This document shows positions 25,892-32,706 of a DNA stretch of 64,000 nucleotides, one piece after another. The position numbers were made by a program, and so were the translations under genes. The stretch spans positions 3,162,001 through 3,226,000 of the forward strand of contig CBDDKO010000002.1 of assembly GCA_965230275.1 (NCBI GenBank). The letters run 5' to 3'. Positions within the stretch are counted from its first letter, which is position 1. Each line of letters opens with the position of its first letter. The stretch comes from JAJRRS01 sp965230275 (lineage in GTDB: Bacteria > Planctomycetota > Phycisphaerae > Phycisphaerales > Phycisphaeraceae). Below the pieces are notes generated by a model. That model made no database searches. It had not been told where the DNA came from and saw only the letters and a list, made by a program, of their open reading frames with translations.

Positions 25892-27155
25892 TCAGCGCCG
25901 ACTGCTGATGTGTTCAATGACTGTGCCGTGGCCGGATCGGCCTACACAAGGGCTGTACCATATCGATCAGGCATTGGCCCTGAACGATATGGGCATAAAG
26001 ACCACGGTGTTCAGCCCCGCTCCATGGGTCCCCGCCATTGCCGGTCAGTTATGTGACCGATTCGATCGACATGTTCGAAGGCCCAGGGCCTATGAGGTTA
26101 ATGGTATACCGATCGATTCTCCACGCACTGCTTATGCGTACCCTCGGATGATACGGTTCGGGGTGGCTCAATGGTCTCCAGCCACCGTGCAAGGCCATGC
26201 TACATGTGCGCTTGCAAGGCCTATAACGAATGCGATCAAAAGACATAGGATCAACGGGCTCTTAGCGCACGGCTGCGTGCCTTGGGGGGGGGTTATTCGT
26301 CGTGTCGCTGCCCGCCTGGGTCTGCCGTACGCATTCATTGAACACTCGGCAGAAGATGTGCTTCGGCTTCGCGCCAGATCAAGGCTGGCACAGGCGTACC
26401 GTTCGGCTGCCGCTGGCGCACAGGCTGTATACACGGTCAATCAACAAATGGCCGGACATCTTAGACACAAGATCGGGTGCCCGAATGTGGTACACCTGCC
26501 GAACGGCGTTGCCACACAAGGCTTGAACAGACGCATGAAGCCACGTCCCGCCCGGTTGGAGGGGAGGAAACTGGTCGTGGCGGCCGGGCATTACTACAGG
26601 CGAAAAGGCTTCGAGGAGTTGATCCAGGCATTTGCACAGATGGGAATGGAGCGTTCACGCAGCACGCTGATACTGGTAACCAAGCCCGTGCCCTCCCTGC
26701 AAAAGCTAATCGTTGAACTTGGGCTTGAGAGCCATGTTCAGATCACCGGTGTCCTACAAAGAAGTGAACTGCAGCAATGGATGTCATGGGCAGATCTATT
26801 CGCTTTGCCTTCCTGGAACGAATCATTCGGTTTGGTATATCTTGAAGCGATGGCTTGCGGTACGCCGGTGTTAATGACCGAGAGCTGTGGTTTGGCAGAT
26901 CGGCTTGAATCTTCTACCCAGCGTCTGGGATGGGTCGTGCCCCCGGAAGATGTTCCGGCATTAAGCCGTATCCTGGGCGAGGCCCTGGCGGACACGGAGG
27001 CACTGCGCCTTATGGGTCGCCAGGCTCGTAACTATGTCGCGGGCGAATACAGTTGGGCAAGGAATGCCGGCGTGATATCCCATTGCTTATGGGGTCGTCG
27101 GCTGGGGGATGTTGGATCACAGGCCGATACCCAATACAAAGGCGGGTACGGATGA
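25881..27155 (+). CDS. Glycosyltransferase family 4
   Basis: 424 residues from ATG 25881 (MLTSQRRLLMCSM); the upstream open frame lies within the previous gene. GT-B fold: acceptor-side motif PTQGLYHIDQALALND, then the second domain with VVAAGHYYRRKGFEELIQAF and the donor E-x7-E motif WNESFGLVYLEAMACGTPV. Second sugar-adding enzyme of the exopolysaccharide repeat unit. Overlaps the preceding gene by 11 bp and the flippase gene by 4 bp (ATGA at 27152-27155), indicating translational coupling. Confidence 0.92.
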   Translation: MLTSQRRLLMCSMTVPWPDRPTQGLYHIDQALALNDMGIKTTVFSPAPWVPAIAGQLCDRFDRHVRRPRAYEVNGIPIDSPRTAYAYPRMIRFGVAQWSPATVQGHATCALARPITNAIKRHRINGLLAHGCVPWGGVIRRVAARLGLPYAFIEHSAEDVLRLRARSRLAQAYRSAAAGAQAVYTVNQQMAGHLRHKIGCPNVVHLPNGVATQGLNRRMKPRPARLEGRKLVVAAGHYYRRKGFEELIQAFAQMGMERSRSTLILVTKPVPSLQKLIVELGLESHVQITGVLQRSELQQWMSWADLFALPSWNESFGLVYLEAMACGTPVLMTESCGLADRLESSTQRLGWVVPPEDVPALSRILGEALADTEALRLMGRQARNYVAGEYSWARNAGVISHCLWGRRLGDVGSQADTQYKGGYG

Positions 27156-28429
27156 TAAGACGATTGCAGCAGGGATCTAACGATAAGTACTTTGCTCTGG
27201 CCGACAGCGTGGGCCGATCGGTACTGCGCATGGCTGTCAATGTCTTGATCGCGCGTTTAGCCGGTGTGAACCTCTACGGCACATTCATCGTTTTGTTAAC
27301 GCTTGAGGTCATCTGGACCACACTATTGTATGCATGCCTCTTAACGCCGGTCATCACAGTTAGCCCGGACCAACCAAGAGACAACCAGGCTTCGCTGATT
27401 GCAGGTGCCATAAAAATTATCGGCGTCGCTTCAATACTTGCCGGGGCACTGCTTTTTATTGTGGTTGGTGTAGCTTCGCCGTTAGATATCAGCCCGGTGG
27501 TCTGGGTCGGATTCATCCTGGCGACCATCCTTCAGAGCGTCGGCCACGGTTTTCGTGCTTGGCGTAATTTGACATTCACTTCCTGGTACGCCTTCTGGGC
27601 TGATATGCTTGGCCTGCTCGTGCCGATCCTATCGGTCACAGTGGTCTGGTATTTTGCAAGGGCATCAAATGTGCTTGCCGCCTTCTGGTGGTCTAGCGTC
27701 TTTGGAAACATGCTGATGTTGGTTGTCATGGCTGGCCGAGATGCCTCGCTGCTCCTGACCGCCAGGCCGGTTAATAGCAAACAGCGTCGGCGACTCTTCC
27801 GGCTTGGTCGAGTTATGGGTTTGGGTTCAATCGCGTATTCGGCTGGTAGTCGGGCACAGCCGATCCTTCTAGCGGCGCTCGCGGCAGGCATTGAGGTCAG
27901 TCGGCTCGGTGCGACGCTCACGTTAATCGGTCCGATAAGGATGCTTACAATGGCCTTGTGTGGCGTGGTCCGGCCGCGGTTAGGGCTCTACTACGGGCGT
28001 TCAGAGCAAGACCGCGCGGTACGTCTGACCATGCATGCAGTCTTGATCTGCACGCTGATGGCGCTGGCTCTGATGGCGCTTCTGATGCCGGTGGGGGAGT
28101 ACATCCTCACGCATATGTTCGGTGAATGGATGTCTGGCTCGCGGCTTCTCGTAGCGGTTGCGGTGACATACGCATGGCTTGAGTGTGTTGGCTCTGTATT
28201 GGTCACAGCGTTACAGGCGCAAGACGACCGGGGAGCTAGTGATGTGACCCGGCTACGGATCGCGGGCTCGGTGATCGCATTGATTATGATGTGGCCGGCC
28301 TGTTCGATGTACGGAGCGTTAGGCGCCTTTTCTGCGATGGTCTTAGTGGAAACCGGTTTTGTTGCGTGCTGTGCCGTAATCTGGAGAGGCCGGAGTGGGT
28401 CGCCGATACGAATGCCGGACATCACATGA
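27152..28429 (+). CDS. Polysaccharide flippase (Wzx/MOP-superfamily-like)
   Basis: 425 residues from ATG 27152, coupled to the preceding gene. About 12 hydrophobic helices. The N-terminus SNDKYFALADSVGRSVLRMAVNVLIARLAGVNLYGTFIVLLT has the typical MOP beginning of polysaccharide transporters: an amphipathic start, then ARxxGxxxYG in TM1. It flips undecaprenyl-linked repeat units across the inner membrane for the Wzy polymerase. It ends convergently with the next minus-strand glycosyltransferase gene, overlapping it by 8 bp, so transcription from the two sides collides here. Confidence 0.85.
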   Translation: MIRRLQQGSNDKYFALADSVGRSVLRMAVNVLIARLAGVNLYGTFIVLLTLEVIWTTLLYACLLTPVITVSPDQPRDNQASLIAGAIKIIGVASILAGALLFIVVGVASPLDISPVVWVGFILATILQSVGHGFRAWRNLTFTSWYAFWADMLGLLVPILSVTVVWYFARASNVLAAFWWSSVFGNMLMLVVMAGRDASLLLTARPVNSKQRRRLFRLGRVMGLGSIAYSAGSRAQPILLAALAAGIEVSRLGATLTLIGPIRMLTMALCGVVRPRLGLYYGRSEQDRAVRLTMHAVLICTLMALALMALLMPVGEYILTHMFGEWMSGSRLLVAVAVTYAWLECVGSVLVTALQAQDDRGASDVTRLRIAGSVIALIMMWPACSMYGALGAFSAMVLVETGFVACCAVIWRGRSGSPIRMPDIT

Positions 28430-29576
28430 TCTGAGGGCATGCCATTGATACGGCTTGTCTAAAACCGTCTGCCAGTCGATCAAGTGTTACTGAAGCAATC
28501 GCGTCGCGTCCGGATTCACCGATGGTCTTAAGCGATGGATCCGTTAAGGCGTCTTTCAACCTAGTGACGGCCTGGGGATGTGTCGGGTCGTAACCCATTC
28601 CGGTGACGCCTTCGACGATCAGATCATCGTAGCAGCCAGCGTGGATGGAACAGAGCGTCGGTACACCACATGCCATGGCTTCATTTACTACCAAGCCCCA
28701 TACGTCGCCCAGGGTTGGGAAGATATGTAGATCGGAAGCCCCGTACCAATCCGACATTTCTGACGTATCGCTGGTGCCTGCTCTGATCACCCCCATGCCC
28801 TTGGCAGCATCAACGAGTCTGTCGAGTGGACCGCGACCAAGGAAAACGAGCCGCCACTCCGATCGGACATGATCCGGTAGCTTTGCCCATGTATCCAGCA
28901 GGGTATTGGTGCCTTTTAGCGGCACAAGCCTGCCAACAACCAACGCAAGATGCTTCCCGCCAGCGAGTCTGTGTTTGATCTCATCTGCACGCTGACGGCT
29001 TATTGATGTTTTGTGTCGTGATAGGAGTGCGGGGTGGTCGGCAGCGTTCAGCGGGCTGATAATCCGCTCGTCCTCAACACCCAATGAGCGGAGAACTTCT
29101 TTTGCCTGTACGCCCATGCCCACGACGGACCTGGCCTGGTGGAGCAAGGCCTGCCGTATACGCCGCTTCAGGGCCCCCCCCTGGCCGCCGCTGACACGCG
29201 ACTGATAAGCCCAGATCACCAGAGGGATTTGATGAGCCCGACAGTACGTCGAGGCAATCAATGACCGAACACCTAATTCATGACTGATGATGACATCTGG
29301 CCTGAACTTCCGCAGGTCTCGCCATAGCCCGGTTGGGATATGTAGCGTGATCTCTTGATCGAATGGAATGGGTTCGAGTGTTCTCACGTTTCGTTTAATC
29401 GATAGGGTGCGGCTCTGGACGACATCCATACCGTCGGTGTCCACGTCCCAGTCCCGGTCGAACTCGCTGCCGGCATTGATGAACACACGCAGGTCCCAGC
29501 CGGGTGTCTTGGCTAATCGCTCAAAGACAGGCTTGCGGTATGGGCTGACAATATTGGTCAGGAAAGCTACTCTCAA
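28422..29576 (-). CDS. Glycosyltransferase family 4
   Basis: 384 residues, GT-B fold. N-terminus MRVAFLTNIVSPYRKPVFERL is typical of GT4 enzymes. The donor half contains LALVVGRLVPLKGTNTLLDTW and the motif GDVWGLVVNEAMACGVPTLC. Cytoplasmic, membrane-associated sugar transfer to a lipid-linked intermediate. It is last in the four-gene minus-strand unit (receiver, PGT-WecG, GT2, GT4), 2 bp after the GT2 gene. The 3' end overlaps the convergent flippase gene by 8 bp. Confidence 0.92.
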   Translation of the reverse strand: MRVAFLTNIVSPYRKPVFERLAKTPGWDLRVFINAGSEFDRDWDVDTDGMDVVQSRTLSIKRNVRTLEPIPFDQEITLHIPTGLWRDLRKFRPDVIISHELGVRSLIASTYCRAHQIPLVIWAYQSRVSGGQGGALKRRIRQALLHQARSVVGMGVQAKEVLRSLGVEDERIISPLNAADHPALLSRHKTSISRQRADEIKHRLAGGKHLALVVGRLVPLKGTNTLLDTWAKLPDHVRSEWRLVFLGRGPLDRLVDAAKGMGVIRAGTSDTSEMSDWYGASDLHIFPTLGDVWGLVVNEAMACGVPTLCSIHAGCYDDLIVEGVTGMGYDPTHPQAVTRLKDALTDPSLKTIGESGRDAIASVTLDRLADGFRQAVSMACPQIM

Positions 29577-29578
29577 AG

Positions 29579-30514
29579 CTAATGCCCCGATTGAGTCTGT
29601 GCGTAAGATTGGGTGGCTGTATTATCCTCTCGGCCAAGCCAACCAGCCACCCCCCCCATGATCAGGCCGGTGTAGATGACAATCTGTGCCATGCGGTTTG
29701 CCCGTTGGTCTGGTGGTGACGTCAGCCCCCGCCAGGTCAACAGTAACAGTGCGGTCAGCCGGCACCCGAGCTGCCTAAACGGCCGGTGGGCATTCTGCCC
29801 GGCTAGAATACGGTTGTATGTCTTCCCGCTGTGGTACCTTCTGCGCCAGAGGTAACTAAGTGTCGCACGGTTAGCCGGGACGGTCTCCTCTACAACGGAC
29901 TCTGGTGACCAGACGAAACGTGCGCCGTCTCGGTATATCCTTGAAAATAATTCTGTGTCTTCGCCGCCGCTACAACCATACTGTGGATCAAAGCGGTAAC
30001 CGGATTCGAACAGCCATGTACCCTTGACAAGGGCGTTGCTAGTGCGTGCGTCGCGCCAGTGGACATCGGTGACAGTATCCGAAGCGTTCTTGGTGAACAT
30101 ACCCGACTGCTTGATCCAATCCGATGCCTCGTTCGGAACGCGACCATCGACCGGACCAAATACTGCATCCGCTCCAGTATTGTGAAGAACACGGACCATT
30201 TGATTCAGCCAACCTTCGGATGCCACCTCATCGTCATCAATGAACGCTACGAGGTCAGTGGGACCCATGCGAAGGGCCCTGTTGCGGGCCGATGCGATAT
30301 TCTGAGAAGTCTCGGCCGCATAGCAGATATCTCGATGTGCCTGTTGACGCATGGTACTAACGACTGGGTAAGCAGACAATTCCGGGTCATTGTCCACGAC
30401 CCGGATTGAGATTGTGTATCCGTTAACCTTTTGCTGAAGAACACTTCTCAGCGTCTGGCGTAGCATCTGCGGTCGTCGATAAGTAGCAATGCAAACAGCT
30501 ATCACTGAGTTCAT
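29579..30514 (-). CDS. Glycosyltransferase family 2
   Basis: 311 residues. GT-A fold: N-terminal VIAVCIATYRRPQMLRQTL (nucleotide-sugar binding), the metal-binding DxD-type motif AFIDDDEVASEGWL (about 90-103), then CSGGEDTELFSRI near residue 195, the catalytic ED-x-E/D region. A C-terminal hydrophobic segment (IVIYTGLIMGGVAGWLG) suggests membrane anchoring. Inverting transferase for one sugar of the repeat unit. Start codon overlaps the stop of the PGT-WecG gene by 4 bp (ATGA, 30511-30514). Confidence 0.92.
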   Translation of the reverse strand: MNSVIAVCIATYRRPQMLRQTLRSVLQQKVNGYTISIRVVDNDPELSAYPVVSTMRQQAHRDICYAAETSQNIASARNRALRMGPTDLVAFIDDDEVASEGWLNQMVRVLHNTGADAVFGPVDGRVPNEASDWIKQSGMFTKNASDTVTDVHWRDARTSNALVKGTWLFESGYRFDPQYGCSGGEDTELFSRIYRDGARFVWSPESVVEETVPANRATLSYLWRRRYHSGKTYNRILAGQNAHRPFRQLGCRLTALLLLTWRGLTSPPDQRANRMAQIVIYTGLIMGGVAGWLGREDNTATQSYAQTQSGH

Positions 30515-31956
30515 TTGACACCTCTTTCAACAAGATACTGATCTTCAGTAAGAGTAAAGCGGCGACGCATGAGGTGGTGCTGGATCAATTGCCATCCTGC
30601 CAACGCAAGGTAAACCGGATTGGTGCTGGCGTATCGCTTCCATAGACGACGAGGCTCCATGGCTAGGCGGAATGCCCATTCCATGCCCAGAGACTGCAGA
30701 CTTGAAGGGGCCTGCCTGACTGCTCCAGCGTGAAAATCGAACGCCGCCCCGACTCCGAGCATAACCCCTCGGACTCGTGGGCTGTGCTCCGCCATCCACC
30801 GCTCTTGCTTGGGACATCCCAGTCCTACAAGGATGATGTCTGCCTGAGCAGCATTAAGACGGCTGACCATCGCGTTATCTTCTTGCTGTGTAAGTTCGCG
30901 ATACGGCGGGCTGATACTTTCAACTAATTGTAGACGCGGATAACGGCTGAGCAGGTTGCGGGTCATATCCGCCAACCGGTCTTCGTGTCCCCCGTAGCAG
31001 GCTACGCGCCAGCCTCGCCTCTCTGCAGCAGCGAGAACATGGAGCATCAATGTTGGGCCGTACACTCGGCTGGCTCGAGGATGCCCCATCAACTTCTGGA
31101 GCCAGACGATCGGCATCCCGTCAGCCGTGCAAAGTGCTGCACCTCTGAGTGCTTCTCGGTGTCGACGTGACCACACTGCTGTAACCACGCTGTGAACGGG
31201 ACATATGCACACATATTCTCGTTCCGCAGATTCAACACATTTACTGATTTTCCTTAAAACGCCCCTGTAATCCAGGTTGCAGATATATGTTTGGAGAACC
31301 CGTGTGGCGTATGCAGAGGGATGGCCCGAGCCAACCTCCTGCTTCTTAGTAATTAGTCCTATAGTACGCCGTACGATAAATAAAACAGTCATCCCGATAA
31401 TCAGAAGGTCATAACCAACGGATCGGTGACGGATGTAATGCAGTTCTGCTTGAAAGCGTTCGGACCAATCTGCCACAAGCCGTTCATCTAAACTGTTGTC
31501 GGCGAGACTGACTTGCGCTAAGTTAGTCAGGCCAGGACGGATTGAATGACGTATCTCGAATCCAGCTATCTGCTCTGATAGATGTTGATATAAAGCTTCT
31601 GGGATTGGTCGCGGACCAACAAATGCCATATCACCGCGCGCCACGTTCCATAATTGGGGTAACTCGTCAAGTTTCAAAGCCCGTAGTAATTTTCCTACAC
31701 GTGTGGCGTGCGGACTTGTGTTTGAAGTACCCAGGCGGGTACTGTTTTCGCTGTTGACTGCAAGCGTGCGAACTTTCAGAATCTCAAACGGTAATCCATT
31801 TACGCCTCGTCTTGCTTGACGAAACAGGAACGGCCCTTTGCTGGTCAGACGTACCGAAGCATACATCAGCAGAAATAACGGCGCCAAAGCCACACATGCT
31901 GTTGCGGCAAACACTCGCTGCAGGTACAGCCATTTGGGATAGATGTTAGATCTCAC
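30511..31956 (-). CDS. Phosphoglycosyltransferase fused to a WecG/TagA/CpsF glycosyltransferase
   Basis: 481 residues from GTG 31956, chosen because the GTGA overlaps the receiver-gene stop and is preceded by the SD GAGGAGAAGG; an ATG at 32007 is possible. Residues 1-210 are a bacterial sugar transferase (PglC/WcaJ catalytic core) with a membrane segment at about 15-35 and the hallmark KLDELPQLWNVARGDMAFVGPRP. Residues about 235-470 are a GT26 WecG/TagA domain: TADGMPIVW, RVYGPTLM, LVGLGCPKQERWM, FDFHAGAVRQAP. Together these would transfer a phosphosugar to undecaprenyl phosphate and then add the second sugar. One polypeptide therefore predicts a lipid-linked disaccharide initiation. Coupled to the GT2 gene by ATGA overlap. 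Confidence 0.92.
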   Translation of the reverse strand: MRSNIYPKWLYLQRVFAATACVALAPLFLLMYASVRLTSKGPFLFRQARRGVNGLPFEILKVRTLAVNSENSTRLGTSNTSPHATRVGKLLRALKLDELPQLWNVARGDMAFVGPRPIPEALYQHLSEQIAGFEIRHSIRPGLTNLAQVSLADNSLDERLVADWSERFQAELHYIRHRSVGYDLLIIGMTVLFIVRRTIGLITKKQEVGSGHPSAYATRVLQTYICNLDYRGVLRKISKCVESAEREYVCICPVHSVVTAVWSRRHREALRGAALCTADGMPIVWLQKLMGHPRASRVYGPTLMLHVLAAAERRGWRVACYGGHEDRLADMTRNLLSRYPRLQLVESISPPYRELTQQEDNAMVSRLNAAQADIILVGLGCPKQERWMAEHSPRVRGVMLGVGAAFDFHAGAVRQAPSSLQSLGMEWAFRLAMEPRRLWKRYASTNPVYLALAGWQLIQHHLMRRRFTLTEDQYLVERGVK

Positions 31957-32447
31957 GATGCCTTCTCCTCGATAGACTCGTGTTGATTCAATAGGCGCTC
32001 GTTCCATTCTCTGAGCATCATGCGAATGGATTCAATCGTACTTCCCAAACCCATCTTGGAGCTATCAGCCATTTGGCGAGAGCGGGTGTCGATGTATGCC
32101 TTTGTGATTCGCATCAATGTGTCTAGGTCGCCTGGGTTGCCTTTGGAGCAGATCCCGTCACACCCGGCATTAATTAGATCTTTTAAGAGTAAATCGTTGA
32201 TCTTCCCGGAGAACACAATGATTAACGATTCAGGCGATGATTCACGCAGACTCCGTGTCAATTCCAACGCATGATGTTTCCCCCCGAAATCATTATCGAT
32301 GAAGTAGATATCAAAACCTGCGAATCCGCGGGCCGTCTGGGTCGTCGCGGTTCGAAGCTTGGGGAAGTGCTCGCCTAAGCGCCACTTCAGGAAACGTAAT
32401 GAATCCGGGTCGTCATCGATAAGCAGGCTAGAGAGGATCGTTTCCAT
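31953..32447 (-). CDS. Stand-alone response-regulator receiver protein
   Basis: 164 residues from ATG 32447, with the SD AAAGGAG; an ATG eight codons upstream is less well placed. A single receiver domain (about 6-122): LLIDDD acidic pocket, phosphoacceptor Asp in YFIDNDFGG, Ser in VFSGK and Lys in CSKGNP. There is no DNA-binding output, only a helical tail of about 40 residues (ESIRMMLREWNERLL) that may bind a partner. First gene of the minus-strand exopolysaccharide unit; sigma-54 promoter 49 bp upstream. Its stop overlaps the start of the PGT-WecG gene, so it may regulate that enzyme or act as a phosphorelay intermediate from the hybrid kinase at 35983. Confidence 0.88.
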   Translation of the reverse strand: METILSSLLIDDDPDSLRFLKWRLGEHFPKLRTATTQTARGFAGFDIYFIDNDFGGKHHALELTRSLRESSPESLIIVFSGKINDLLLKDLINAGCDGICSKGNPGDLDTLMRITKAYIDTRSRQMADSSKMGLGSTIESIRMMLREWNERLLNQHESIEEKAS

Positions 32448-32495
32448 TTGGGGCTCCTTTCTTGATCTCAATTACGGTCATTACTGAAGAGAACC

Positions 32496-32510
32496 GCAAA
32501 GATGATGCCA
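32496..32510 (-). promoter_or_regulatory. Sigma-54 promoter for the receiver/PGT-WecG/GT operon
   Basis: Minus-strand TGGCATC-ATCT-TTGC: -24 GG at 32508-32509, -12 GC at 32496-32497, exact consensus spacing with one change in the -24 box (T for C). Predicted start about 32484, 37 bp before the ATG at 32447. Confidence 0.65.
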
Positions 32511-32648
32511 GCCGTTGGAACCCAATTCCCTGACCAGCAGGGACATCTCTCAGCCGGCTTCATCGCGAAGTGAGAAGCACCACGCAAATTGAGAACACCC
32601 CGCCCCCTCACTCTGGCTTGAAAGGGAACTTCTGGCTGGGCCCCATAC

Positions 32649-32664
32649 TGGCACGAGGCTTGCC
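32649..32664 (+). promoter_or_regulatory. Sigma-54 promoter for the export/H-NOX/hybrid kinase operon
   Basis: TGGCACG-AGGC-TTGCC matches the consensus TGGCACGNNNNTTGCW except for the last base. GG at 32650-32651 and GC at 32662-32663. Predicted start near 32675, 32 bp before the ATG at 32707, with SD TTGGAGTGAAACA between. It points away from the minus-strand sigma-54 site 140 bp to the left. Confidence 0.8.
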
Positions 32665-32706
32665 TTATGAAAGTCATCTACCGTCTTAAGACATTGGAGT
32701 GAAACA

